This document shows, in pieces, positions 20,163 to 31,779 of a stretch of DNA of 64,000 nucleotides (position 1 is the stretch's first letter; each line of letters begins with the position of its first letter). Origin of the DNA: Liopterus haemorrhoidalis. Taxonomy: Eukaryota; Arthropoda; Insecta; Coleoptera; Dytiscidae. Under the pieces are notes generated by a model. The model was not told the DNA's origin and ran no database searches. It was given only the letters and a program-made list of their open reading frames with translations. Position numbers and translations under genes: made by a program. The DNA is taken from positions 36,250,306 to 36,314,305 of the forward strand of contig OZ020616.1 in the NCBI GenBank assembly GCA_963971575.1, given 5' to 3'.

Positions 20163-20930
20163 TACAGGGTGAGGCAACACAGGGTGATGGACTTATGTTC
20201 AAGTCGATTATTTCCTTAATAAAAAAATTATAAAAATATTGTTCAAATAAAACTTATTTTGGGGCAATGGGGGTCAGACAATAACCATATCAATTTTTTT
20301 TTTTTTTGTATTTATTTTGCAAAAAGTTTGACAGTAAATAACTTGTCTTCAAATTAAACATGTTTAGTTTAATTCACATAAGAACTTTTTTGAGAAAAGC
20401 GACTATTTGTGGTTTTAAAAATAATAACTTAATAGTGTCTCATAAAAGTAATTTGACAAGTAGAAACAATTGCATGCATTTGTTTCCATTATTTTCCAAC
20501 AAATAAGTCATTATTTTGAAGGCCACAAAATACGATTTTCTCAAAAATTTTGTTATGTAAGGCTGTGCAAGTTTTACACCGTTGAATAGAAAAAAAAAGT
20601 TCTATAATAATATGTAAAATAGTATGTGTAGTGTAATTTGAAGAAAAGTTATTTACTGTATAAGATAGTTTTACACTCATATAAGAGTTTTACACCGTTG
20701 AAAAGAGAAAAAAAGCCCTATAATATTGTATTAAATAATATGTGTAGTGTTAATTTGAAAAATGGTTATTAACTACCGCGTCTCTTGCAAAACAATGAAA
20801 AAAATATATTTTTTTGAAACAACTATAGTCTGACCCCAATTACCCCGAATAATTTTTATTTGAACAATATTTTTATAACTCTTTTTATTAAAGAAATAGT
20901 TAAGATGAACTGTATGTTGATGATCCTGTA
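20163..20930. mobile_element. foldback MITE with TA duplication
   Basis: Arms of about 120 bases: TTCAAATAAAACTTATTTTG and GGGTCAGAC on the left pair with GTCTGACCCC and TTTTTATTTGAACAA on the right. Ends TACAGG and CCTGTA lie between TA dinucleotides. Inside, a segment of about 115-130 bases containing GTTTTACACCGTTGAA occurs twice in tandem. Confidence 0.7.
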
Positions 20931-21240
20931 TATTATATTGTTGCCTAGCAATTTTGTTGAGAAAAATGCTATTAGAGATTTAGTTTTGTAATCAAATATC
21001 AGCAGGCCGGGACTATAACAAATGAAACATCAAACGAAACATCAAATGAAACATCGTTTTTTTTTTTTTTTGTTTTATTCTAGTTATTAATTTTGTTCTA
21101 GTTGATAATACCAGTCTAATAAGGATTTTAATTGCAAAATAATGGAGTATTATTTTTGAACAATATGTAATTATTGAATTTTTGATTTATTATTTATTTT
21201 TGTAGCTTTTTAGAAATAGTAATAATAACTTAATTGTATA

Positions 21241-21617
21241 GGCTATTCCAAACCTTTAGGCGGAACTAGACTTTGCAATCTAGTAACTTTTATAGTTTGA
21301 TTCGAGCTTTTAACCATTTTGGTTAAGCTTTGTAAATCATACTTACAATAAATATTTTTAGGTTAAAGTTAATATCATTAATATGTCATTTTCATTACAT
21401 TTTGGTTTTTTGTATCATTTTTAATACAAATATCTCATTTCTTAAATTTTTACATTATCCAAAAATTTTACAATGTATTATTTATTTTATTTTTTAAATA
21501 ACTATCAGTTTATAATAAGTGCCAATATGAAAAAATTAAATAACTTAGCCAAGTTTTCCTGGCAACTTAAAATTACGAAATCCTCATTTAGTTCCGTCTA
21601 AACCAAAGGAATGACCT
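21241..21617. mobile_element. TA-type MITE (GTTTAGGCGGAAC family), copy 2
   Basis: Ends GGCTATTCCAAACCTTTAGG and, opposite, TTCCGTCTAAACCAAAGG. Same family as 6348-6528 but about twice as long. Confidence 0.65.
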
Positions 21618-21854
21618 GAATATATTTTTTAAAGCGTGTAATTATTAATGAAATAACATTACAGAGAAAACTAATTTTGATTTTTTTCAAGTCTGCAAAA
21701 TAGTAGGAACAAACCGCGATCATTTGAACGCGCGACGAGGTTGGTGGCGGGCTGAACTGCCAACAAATTGGCTCGTGACGAGGCAGCAGCGGCGATTCGT
21801 CCTAGACCGTTGCTAGCGCTATATGTTCAAAAACTATTTACTGTATTACACTGG

Positions 21855-22580
21855 ATGATTATTTAACACATTGCTTACATAAGTTGGCACAATTTTACAG
21901 AAAATATATTGTATAATCAAGTAGCGTGTCCCTGGATTGATTTTATAATAATGGGCTGATAATGACAAAATATAGAAATACCTTTTTCTATTTTGCGTTC
22001 ATAAGAGAATCATTATGAAACTGCATTAAGTATTATAATGAGTTTCGTTATGACACTAAACCTTTTATTTTATAAAAATTGTAAAATTGGTACAAAAACC
22101 TGCAAATTTCATAAAACATAATTGAAAGCTACCTTAAAAAATATAAAATTGTCAAATCAGTCCGGCCATTTGCTAGATTCACATACCAAATGTTGCTGAT
22201 TATATAATGCAAATTTATATTTGAAAGGCATGAAAAGCAAAACAGAAAAAATATTATATATAGTATAAAAAATCGATACATAAGGCTTTTTGTAACACTT
22301 GTCGAATAATTTGTTAAAAGACGTGCAGGACTCAATTACCAGTTTTGCAAATCTAATTCCAATATATTTTTAATATATTTATTTATTAACCATTATAAAT
22401 CAATTTAGGGACAGGCTTTATACTGCATGTGTACACGCATTGTATTGTAAAACAATATTAAAACAATTAAAGCAATCTCAAATCCATCAGTTTTTTATTT
22501 TGTATGTGTCTATACAAATTTTAGGTCTTCTTTAAGGTTAGTTAATATTTTTGACGCACAGTATTTATTTTTATTAGCGT
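21855..22580. other. unassigned AT-rich stretch
   Basis: No recognisable element ends. A 68-codon minus ORF (22129-22335) is hydrophobic only because the DNA is AT-rich. Confidence 0.5.
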
Positions 22581-22590
22581 CTCACTAGTG

Positions 22591-23153
22591 CAGTGATGGC
22601 GAACCTATGACACGCGTGACATAGTTGACACGCCAAGACATTTTAGGTGACACAAGGTGTTTGTTGACTTGAGGTCCAAACTTGAGAATCTGGAATGAAA
22701 ACGTTTGGAGAATGAAAAAGAGTGTCACTACGAACAGGAAATTTGGAGTGCTTGGAACCGATTACCGGACACTTTTGCACTGAAAAATCAAGCGATGGCT
22801 TTATTTTTCCATTTACGTACTTTTGTGAGATCTTATTCTCGGCGTTAAATAATATTAAAACCAATAAAAGAAACCGACTGATAGATGAAGTTAGTAGCGC
22901 TTGCTTGGGCTTGAAGTACACGAAATATCAACCTTCAATTGAATTTAGCAAATGCAAATCAGCAACAAAAAAGTCACTAATGTAAAGAATTATTTGTTTT
23001 TGTTTTTTTAACAAATAAATACATCAAAACTATTTTACTAGGGCTGCGAATATCACAAAATTATGGATATTTTTAGAGGTGACACGGTACCCGAGTTAAG
23101 CTAGGTTTTTACCCAATTTTGACACACCGACCTCAAAAGGTTCGCCATCACTG
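22591..23153 (+). mobile_element. short hAT element with perfect target duplication
   Basis: Termini CAGTGATGGCGAACCT and AGGTTCGCCATCACTG, flanked by an exact 8-base duplication CACTAGTG (22583-22590 and 23154-23161). Internal deletion has left only a piece of the transposase C-terminus (22800-22985: LFSALNNIKTNKRNRLIDEV). Young insertion. Confidence 0.9.
22795..22985 (+). pseudogene. hAT transposase C-terminal fragment
   Basis: Reads CEILFSALNNIKTNKRNRL (the hATC 'CE..FSxLxxIKxxKRNRL' motif) and continues to a natural-looking stop. Everything upstream is missing. Confidence 0.75.
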
Positions 23154-23188
23154 CACTAGTGTCACCCTTCTTACAGACACTTTATTTA

Positions 23189-23411
23189 ACAGTCTGGCCA
23201 ATGGTAACATCGCCGCCATTATAAGTCCAAATAAATATTTGTTTCAAATGAAAAAATGAGTTAATCTTTTCAGAAAGAAAAATTTTTAGGAATAGTTTCT
23301 TATTTAATTATGTATTATGTTATTAGTAACTTATTTTTCCATTTAATTTCTAGTATTTCCAATATTTATTTGGACTATTAATAGCGGCGCTGTCATCATT
23401 GGCCAGACTGT
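23189..23411. mobile_element. 223-bp MITE with TA duplication
   Basis: About 50-base arms beginning ACAGTCTGGCCAATG and ending CATTGGCCAGACTGT, each followed by TCGCCGCC/GGCGGCG-like and TCCAAATAAATA motifs. TA flanks both sides. Confidence 0.75.
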
Positions 23412-23423
23412 TACAATATCTCA

Positions 23424-24287
23424 ATGAGGTAGTATAACATAGAGACTGAACGAGGACGACTTGTTATGAAGCCAACACCTCCTTAGGCGGGGAAACGGGG
23501 GTTTCCCCGAGGAGTTGTACATGTTGCATACATCAATGTTTTGCCGATAAGAATTGAAAGTAAAAATATATTTTTTTAATACTGTAATCTGCAAATTTTA
23601 TATTAAATAATTAATATTAAATAATATTAAATTAACCTGAATTTATTAGTATATATTTAAGATAATTAGTAGGTTTCTAAATTACGTACATTTAAAATAT
23701 AATATGATCGAAAAAATGTTTAGTAGGCCCTGAATTTAAAATGTTAGGTGGACAATTCTGTTAATATAAAAGTAAATTAATTTCATGTCTATCTGGACAC
23801 ATTTATTTCTCGATCATATTGTATTGCAATGCTTCAGACACTTTCAAAATTTAAAACGGGCAGATATTACATAATTTATTCCAAGGTAAATTAAAATTTA
23901 TCCGACAAATTATAAAGATGTATATCTAGAATCAATGCTGGGTAAAATACTTTTCTGATGTATTTAATACTGAATACAAAAACTTTTTTTAAAAGAAAAA
24001 CTCTATGTAACATTTTAATTAAATATTACTTTTAGTATTTAAAATACTACGTAGTTGAAGTACAGTTCGCAACTCTTTTGCAATTTACAGCAATATTATT
24101 AAAAGTTGAAATATGATGAAAATGTAAAATAGTAAAATAGAAAAAATAACACAACGTTTTTCTTAGCAATAGATGAATAAAATAAATAGAAATTAGGCAA
24201 CTTATTATACTCCTCGGGGCAAATCCCCCTTTTGTCTCCGCAGGATCTTGGCTTCATAACAAACAATGCTAAGGCATAGAGCATGCT
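23424..24287 (-). mobile_element. inverted-repeat element A, copy 2
   Basis: Inverse of 4418-6125 without the Penelope-like insert: it keeps both GC-rich ends (gggtttccccgaggagt at 23500; actcctcggggcaaatcccc at 24211) and the AT-rich body. Serves as the empty-site reference for the insertion in copy 1. Confidence 0.8.
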
Positions 24288-24296
24288 ATTTTTAAT

Positions 24297-24818
24297 GGTT
24301 GGTTTATATACGGAACAAGAATATTGAATGGGAAATAAGAATAGTACACAAGAATAAAAATATGAAACCGTTTATATCGGACATAGCATTTCGTCGCTGC
24401 GCCTGCGTACTTGCGTTGGTTTGTCTTTAACGGTTGTTGTTTGACAGGTTGTTGTGTTTAATATAACCTTTAAAAAAAATCGTTTTCAGTAAAATGGATT
24501 TAGAAGATTTTGTTAATTTATTTGCTTGTGTTTCACACAGTATATTGTTGTTTCCAACCTTCTGATCACAGCTGGAAAACATCTGTTGAACAAATTTTAT
24601 TACGGCCGACATTTTGACCATTGTGCGCATGCTTTTCGTCTCTTATTATTGGAATAGGAATAAAATGTTAAATGTTACGAACTTTTCTTATGTTTAAGTT
24701 AAATTTCATTTCTACATAAACCGATATACATTGGCTGCGCCAGCCATGTTTTAACATCTTGTGTACTATTCCTATTCCTTATTCTTGTTCCGTATATAAA
24801 TCAACCATTAGACGTCAA
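24297..24818. mobile_element. TIR element, about 520 bp
   Basis: Arms of about 60 bases: ATGGTTGGTTTATATACGGA at the left, TCCGTATATAAATCAACCAT inverted at the right, then AACAAGAATA and ATAGTACACAAGA in both. TA at each border. No coding domain recognised. Confidence 0.75.
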
Positions 24819-25084
24819 TGCAGTATCTGTAGTTCTTTTACTCAATAATTAGCGTTGTGACTTCTCCACATACACCTGTGTAGTGCGTGTTGCATGTTTG
24901 ACATATATAAGAGACCAACTATTTTAACATGGATCTAAACCACATGTATTTGTTTTCGGAGATACTTTCGTGGGCACATTTACCTCGGTAACGACCTCTC
25001 CACTTTCAGAAGGAGAACGACTGAAGATCTATTTGAAAAATGTTTGCAGGCATCAAGAGATGAGCATGGTACCTTATGCACAGC

Positions 25085-25390
25085 CAGGGCCGGCTCAAGG
25101 ATACCTGGCACCCCGATGTCAAATTAGGTTAGGCGCCCCCCCCCCCACATTTTTTTTTCTAAATTTCCTTTTTGGAGCCCCCCATTTTACTAGAAGCCTG
25201 AAGTGCCGCCCAGTAAAAAAAGTTCATAATAACTTAATTAAAGGTCATAATACTTATTAGAAAAATGAATATTATTTTAGTTAAAGCTATTTTGATATTG
25301 TAATAGGCTATAAATGTTATCTTCGACTCGGCGCCCCTTGATCGTGACGCCCCGATGCTGCGCATCGCCTGCATACCGTCTTGAGCCATC
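25085..25390. mobile_element. hAT-like MITE
   Basis: Left end CAGGGCCGGCTCAAGGATAC; the right end carries the inverse GTCTTGAGCC with CATCGGGGCG/CGCCCCGATG inside both. Contains a C9 run at 25138. Right end decayed, no target duplication found. Confidence 0.6.
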
Positions 25391-25609
25391 TAAAATATAA
25401 GCCAGTATAAATGAACACTTGCATGGACAAAAACAAGTAACTTAGTGGGCAGTGGGTGCGATCGAATCGTCTCACGCATTTTATATTTAAATTTATATAT
25501 ATCTCTGTTTGTAACTAACAATTTTTGTGATTTGAGCATCGAACTTACACCATCTCACAGTCCTTAAATTCATAAAATACTTTTACATGTTGCATTTTCA
25601 AGCCGCTTC

Positions 25610-25765
25610 AGGATGGTGCCTGGTTCCAAGATCTATTGAAAATAGCTGGGTCATCTGCATATAATAAGTAGTAGACATTGTTTAGGAAAGTATTTATGTA
25701 TATGCTGAATAGGATCGGTCCCAGGATTAATCCTTGTGGGGCACCAACTTCTATTTTCCTAGTGG
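25610..25765 (-). pseudogene. LINE reverse transcriptase fragment
   Basis: Minus strand reads [18 protein letters not shown] and LLYADDPAIF, i.e. RT motifs 4 and 5 with an intact YADD. About 50 residues. A sister fragment covering the same RT segment lies at 38275-38425. Confidence 0.8.
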
Positions 25766-25964
25766 TGAACTTGCTTTATCTTATTATTCCTTAATTTTTT
25801 TATTTGGATAATTACTATCTGGATAGTACTTTCAGTGAGTAGGCGACCGATACAATTATTAAAATTTTAAATGTTATCTTATCGAGCCTAGTATATGGGC
25901 TCCAAAACACAAAGAGCGTAAAGATAAAAAGAAAGTGAATGATGCATGCATGATCAATCAAGGC

Positions 25965-26500
25965 TTAAGCGTGTTCTACATTATACTTTATTCGTCAATT
26001 TTCTAAACTTTTTTCTTTGAACTAGAAGTTTTAATACAATTTATTTTTCAATTTTTTGGTAGAGAATGAAATTCTTACACGTGTTTCAGTTCATTTAAAG
26101 TACCAACATAAATATATAATTCTTATCTTGTCAAGTGTTTATAACCTAGCTATTAGATTTGTAAAATTACTGATTTACGTACAAAACACAATTTATATAT
26201 TCGCCTATTCAAACCAATGATCAACAAAACACTATTAAACAGGTGGTAATACAAAATATTTACAAGCGTAATTTTAATGTTGGTACCGTTGTTAAAAGTG
26301 TCTACTGCACATGCGCGGAGTTCAACTTGAAAATATTTTCTAGAAAAGTTTGTCCAAATCTAGTTTTGAATAAAATTGACCTTGACTACATAAAGTGTTC
26401 TACACTGTACAGTTTCACTGATTTATTTCTAGTACAAGTTCTAGTCAAAGAAATAAGTATGAAAATTTGATGAGAATTGTATAATGTAGAACACGCTTTA
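25965..26500. mobile_element. inverted-repeat element, about 535 bp
   Basis: TTAAGCGTGTTCTACATTAT at the left is matched by ATAATGTAGAACACGCTTTA at the right; arms extend about 75 bases. The 75-codon ORF inside has no known relative. Confidence 0.6.
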
Positions 26501-26509
26501 GATATTCCT

Positions 26510-26845
26510 GTAGAAGATTTAAAAAAGAAAAATAGATTATGGTGGTAACATACACCAGTCATTTGAAAAAAATAAATAAATAAATAAAGCGTCCATAAAA
26601 TCTGGCACTGGTAAATAATGATAAAAATCGAATAATTATAATATGGAATAGTGCACAAAGCTGATGTAGTGGCAATTACGGTGACTTTCATCGTGTAGAA
26701 GTCTCAGCAACGACTGAGAGTCTATCTAGTTTTGGCGAGAATGTGGAGAATAACACACTCAAATGTGTGCAGTTAGCATAAAGGAGACAACTATCATCAA
26801 TTATCAATATCATATTATTATTATTATTATCAAAGATAAATTATA
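26510..26845. other. unassigned stretch
   Basis: AT-rich, with an ATT/TTA run near 26815-26830. Nothing recognised. Confidence 0.5.
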
Positions 26846-26849
26846 AGCA

Positions 26850-27065
26850 CGCTAAAATAAAATGTCAGTCTTCAAACATAAAACAAGTTCTACTCTCTTA
26901 GGAATATAAGCAACCTCTCCATAAGAACTATGCGTAAGGAGAGAGGCAAATCGTAACATAGGCCAAGCTTCTCTGTGATGGTCCTGAGTTAGACATATTT
27001 GGTTCACAGTGTCACAAATTATGACGCACCTCACTGCGAAGGAGATCTCTGGGTCCACCAACAAT
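26850..27065 (-). pseudogene. probable jockey-like LINE 3' fragment
   Basis: The right border (GTTGGTGGACCCAGAGATCT on the minus strand) resembles the sequence following the RNase H domain at 8270-8310. The downstream spacing fits the cysteine-rich tail of jockey ORF2. Badly decayed. Confidence 0.35.
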
Positions 27066-27069
27066 GTGA

Positions 27070-28555
27070 TGACTGTTAAATCACAATTATTATTTTAATT
27101 ACGTCTGCAATGTATGATTTAAAGAATTATGTAAAATTTAATTAGCAATAGAAATGTGATAATTGGACCAGTAATTTTCAACAACAAATAGTGCTATTTT
27201 AATCATTATTGTAAATTATAACCACAGGTATTTTAAACTGTTTGAAATCCTGTACTACGAAAAACATTTTGCAAAACAATGTTGGTGTTCAAACGCATTT
27301 TGTGGTTTTATATGTAACTGACACCGGTATGTAACACCAATTTATATGAAACTAAATACGCATGAGGTTCTGAATTTGATTGTTTACACTATAGAAATGG
27401 AAAAGTCTGCGGTTCATAAAGTTAATACAAATATTTCATTAGAAAATCACAAAATAATTCAAAATTACATTTTGCCAACAAGTAATTTTCAATGATAGTA
27501 TGTATATGTATATTAATAAAAAAGGTATTTTATGAATAAGACATGATTTTATTGATCAACTAATACGTCTCGCACATCATATGATATATTTATAATAAGT
27601 ATAAATATTGCATAATTATATTTTCGCTAACATGTATTAATTGAATTCATACATCTAAATATCGGGGCACCGTGTTAAATCAGATGAATTTGATTCAGAA
27701 GAAGATTACAAATATAATTAAAACTACTAGTAAGATAAATTACAAAATTCACCAAACTTTATACTCGGTCCTCCCTTCAAACCAGAAGAACCTTCATTCT
27801 AGAATCAATATAGGTGGCGCTTATTGCCAGGCAAAAATCACAGTTACATCTATCACCATAGTAGTTGCTGTAGCGCACCACGTTCATCCACGAACACTGC
27901 TCCTTTCGTACAATCCATTCGCTCTGTGTCCAGCGATCATCCACAGGGCATTGGTTCTTCGAGTTGGCCGCCACTATTTAGACACACACGAATGGTATGG
28001 AATCGTCGCTCTCACATTTGATCCATGTGTTTCTAGAACGGAAACTAATATAGTTCGCCCTAAAATTAGGTAAAGCTCCAAAATATTATTACGAATAGAG
28101 CCCTGCAAAAGATCAGAGTAGCCCTAGAACAGGACAACGACCTTCGATCATTCGAAAAATGTATGGAAGGATCTAAGCTACTATACAAATTGTATTAAGA
28201 TAGAGGGAATACGATTTTTTTGTCAAAAACGCGACGTGTGAGCAAGTTGGGAAAAAAATTGGCGACCAAAGTTTACCTAAATAATCGAATAGTAGAATTG
28301 AAGTTTTTCGGAACAAACCGGAAGCACAGAACATCAAGGGCAACCTTGGTATTTTAAAAAGGAACGTAAGTCGTTTTGGATATCTTTGAATAGCACTTTT
28401 TAAAATAAATAACTTGTACTTAAACATTTTTTAAATATACTTTACGGTTTCCGAACATTTGTATTCTCTATAACGACTGGAAAGTAAAGTATTTTTATTC
28501 ACAAGTGTTCAAAGTGCCTTCCATTTTGATTTAAACACTTTTGCCTCTTTACCAT
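27070..28555. other. unassigned stretch
   Basis: Contains a less AT-rich block (27740-28070) with overlapping ORFs on both strands (133 codons plus, 65 codons minus). I recognise no domain in either, and the codons show no splice framework. The rest is AT-rich. Confidence 0.45.
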
Positions 28556-28560
28556 TGAGC

Positions 28561-29790
28561 TACGAGGGTTACCTTTTATGTTTTTACAAATGACCACTAG
28601 ATGGCAATATTGAAATGTGTCATTAATATATTCGTAAAATTTCACATTTGTTATTGTGAAATCAGTGGCAGCTTACAAATTGACCGAGTAGTTTATTGAC
28701 AGTGAGTGTTAAAAAAAACAAGTTTGTGAAAAAATGGATATTACTCGTGAAAGTTTTCGTTGGATGATTTTTTACGATTTTAGTAAAGGTCTAACTCAAA
28801 AACCATGCATAGATTCGCTTCGTTCAACTTTTGGTAATGAAGCACCATCAGTAAAGAATGTTTAAAATTGGTTTGCAGAATTTCGTCGTGGTGCCGCGTC
28901 TGTCAAAGATGAATCTCGTGAAGTTCGAACCAAGTCGGTTGTGATTCAAAAAAACATCGGTGCTGTGCGTAAAATGATTCAGCATGTGACTTACCGTGAG
29001 ATAGAGGCATCCTTTGGCATATCGCAAACTGCAATACATTAGATTTTGCATGAACATTTAGCTGTGAAAAAGATCTATTCCCGATGGATTCCGCATAATT
29101 TGACCGAAGCTCAAAAAAAGGCTCGTGTTGATTGGTGTAAGGGAACGCTAAAAAAATTAGAACCTAGGCACTGCAAAATCCGTATACAACTTCGTTACAG
29201 GTGACGAAACTTGGATTTATTCATATGAACCCGAAACTGAGCAACAATCCACTGTTTGGGTCCTCCAAGATGATCCGAAACCCACAAAAGTTTTTCGTTC
29301 ACGAAGCACTTCCGAGAAGATGTTCGCTTGTTTTTTTGGTTGTACAGGACATGTCGCAACCATTCCTTTAGAGGATCAGAGACCAGTTAATGCTGAATGG
29401 TATACAACAATTTGGTTGTATATATTGTATACAACAAAAACGTCGCATTATTCTTCATCATGACAATGCTAACATCCCGCACAGCACGTCAAACAATTGA
29501 TTATTTGAAAAAGAAAGACATCGAATTAATTTATCATTGCCCGTATTCAACTGATTTATCCCCTAACGACTTTTTTTGTTCCCCAATGTCAAAAAATGCA
29601 TTGACAGCGATTTTTATCACCTCAAGAAGCTGTTGAACTTCAGAGCGGAAAAATGTTTCGAAAATTGGTTTGAACGCATGCAAAAGTGTCTAAATCTTAA
29701 CGGCGAATAATTTTAAAAGCAATAAAACAGATTGTTCAAAAAAAAAATTTCTATCTTAGTTTTTTAAAATCTTAAAAGGTAGCCCTCGTA
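28561..29790 (+). mobile_element. mariner element, nearly full length
   Basis: Terminal repeats TACGAGGGTTACCTTTTATG and, inverted, TACGAGGGCTACCTTTTAAG; TA duplication at both ends; 1230 bp in all, normal for mariner. Contains a dead transposase (28734-29710). Confidence 0.88.
28734..29710 (+). pseudogene. mariner transposase pseudogene
   Basis: In order: MDITRESFRWMIFYDFSKGL, NWFAEFRRGAASVKDESREV, TYREIEASFGISQTAIH, ILHEHLAVKKI, WIPHNLTEAQK, a first catalytic block (TGDETWIYSYEPE in a shifted frame), LHHDNANIPHST as second block and YSTDLSPNDFF as third, consistent with a D,D34D enzyme. At least two in-frame stops and several frameshifts; the track alternates frames after 29150. Confidence 0.85.
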
Positions 29791-29949
29791 TCTATAGCTC
29801 GGAGTCTGTTTACCTCTCTTTATCATCCACACTGTGACAATTCAATATAGAAATAGTCATTATGATCCAAATTTCCCGTCCGATATTAACCACTACCCTA
29901 TTTTTCATTAAAGATATGAGAGAGGAGCAGAAAAATCTTTACGTTTAAA

Positions 29950-30225
29950 GGATTCGCACACCTTTCGGTTATTTAGAAGAAAATACTACACCAAAACTTT
30001 GGTCCCAATAAAGTATAAAGATATCCAAAAACTGTATTCGAGGACTGTTACTATGGATAGAAAACTTGATGATTGTAAATGAGAGTAGAATGATAAATAC
30101 CTGGCAAGGAATATAAAACCTCTATCGACCAGAAGAAAGACGGCAAAAAATAAAAAGAACGGCTGACAAACACGATATTTGGAAAGAACCTACAGCACAT
30201 TTATACTGATAAACCATTGGAACCT
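29950..30225 (+). pseudogene. very decayed RTE-like LINE 3' fragment
   Basis: KDIQKLYSR matches the KDIRELYSR segment at 7820. What follows keeps the spacing of that copy (R.....RR..A...KRTADK..IW) but with many stops. Confidence 0.4.
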
Positions 30226-30229
30226 ACGT

Positions 30230-31395
30230 ATCAAGCGTATCAATTTCGCCGATAATTTCCTAAATTAATTATGCAAAAAATACGTTCATTACTTTGTATT
30301 TAAAAGTAATAAGCAAATTTCGAGTAAATAAATTTTTTTCAAATCTAACGACGAATTGTATAGTTTATTTATTTATTTATTTATCGTATGGCATATAAAA
30401 TGTACAAATCACAGTCAATATAAGAAAATAATAATAATAATTATGAAAGAAACAATAAATAAGAAATAAGTAATAAATAAGTAAGATAAGCTGACAGTCA
30501 GTTATCAATTACAAACAAACATCTAAGTTAAATATATGTTCAACTGCACTCTCAGTCGTACTCAGGAAGTCGGTCTTTTGGTAGATTGTGTAGTTTAGTT
30601 TCATTTTGAAAATGTTAAATCTTGATTCTATTCTAACTGGTAATTACCCACAAATAAATCATAGGGGACTGATCTTCTAAACTAGTGGAATTCTAGGAAC
30701 TCGAGAGTTCTAAACGATCTCCATTGTTGACCTAATAATTCAAGCTACTCTGATCAGTGATGTAAATCAAATTAAATTCTGTGGAGAACTGTGGTAGTTA
30801 GACGTGCCCTTCTGACCAGCAGAAATCTTAACATTAGGCCAAACGTGTTTCTGCAAAGACATTCTAGCTAATCAATACCACAAAGATTAAGATGCTTAAT
30901 CACCGGTTAAGCTGTTAACCATTTCATCTAATCCCACTTGAATTAAAGTATTGTTCAGAAAATTAATATCAAAATAATAAAAATATAACGATTTAAATAA
31001 AAAAATATACACATTTAATTTTAGAAACGAGGTTGTTATTGCAAACTGATATTACATATAATATGATAGATTATTTGGAAGTAACTTCACAATGACGCAA
31101 CATATATTTCAAACATTGAATATAAAGACTAAAGAAAGGAGACTCTATGAATTTTTACATAGGTACAATGGCTGACAATATTTTGTTGTTTTCGTACTAA
31201 AAAGTGATTATTAACGTTTATTTTGATAATTTAAAATATATTCTTAATTTATAAATCATAAATAAAAGACTGGCCTAAAATAAGTTTTTAGTTATTTTAT
31301 AATTTAATATAAAATTACGCATTTAACCTGAAATTTGGAATCTTGTTAAAATGGTTAGATAAACTGTTTGTAACCGAGCAAAAACGCAAAATACA
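30230..31395. other. unassigned, possible LINE 3' UTR
   Basis: A (TTTA)n run at 30363-30382 followed by CGTATGGCATATAAAATGTAC resembles a minus-strand LINE with a microsatellite tail, but no coding sequence follows. The remainder is AT-rich. Confidence 0.4.
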
Positions 31396-31402
31396 AATAC
31401 TA

Positions 31403-31543
31403 ATGGCCAGTTTTACAATCGGCAGTTAAGGCTCTGGCTAGTGGTTACCGTGGAAAGTTATGGTAATTATTATATTGCAAATATGTCGTTAGCCATTGAT
31501 TTGAGCTAACCAACAGATAACCATGAATTGTAAAACCGGCCTT
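31403..31543. mobile_element. 141-bp MITE
   Basis: ATGGCCAGTTTTACAAT at the left and ATTGTAAAACCGGCC at the right are inverted repeats, with GGTTA/TAACC motifs further in. Confidence 0.6.
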
Positions 31544-31779
31544 ATAAGAAGTACTTTTCATTGACTTAAGGCGATGCACAACCCTAGAGTTCTCAATAGT
31601 TACTTATACAAAACTAATAATCGGAAATAAAATTAATAACAATCTATAAATCAAAATTTGCAGAGAATTTATATCTAATAGGATATTTTAAATTGTAGAA
31701 GAAACTGTTATGCAATTATAAACAAGCAAATTGCATTATAGACGCCATCTTGTAAACCAATCGACGCATATTTAGGTAC

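Larger units (their letters stand above)
20005..21850. mobile_element. long inverted-repeat element downstream of the DUF1091 gene
   Basis: The left arm (about 20005-20110: GCGATTCGCCG, CCAACTCACCGCC, TTCAACTGATCACGGTGG) is the diverged inverse of the right arm (about 21710-21835: CGGCGATTCGTCC, GTTGGTGGCGGGC, CGCGATCATTTGAACG). Two other elements (20163-20930 and 21241-21617) fill the middle. Outer boundaries are uncertain. Confidence 0.5.

Noticed and set aside
27672..28073. 133-codon plus ORF
   Set aside because: No domain, signal or splice framework; the region is open on both strands, which points to composition rather than coding.
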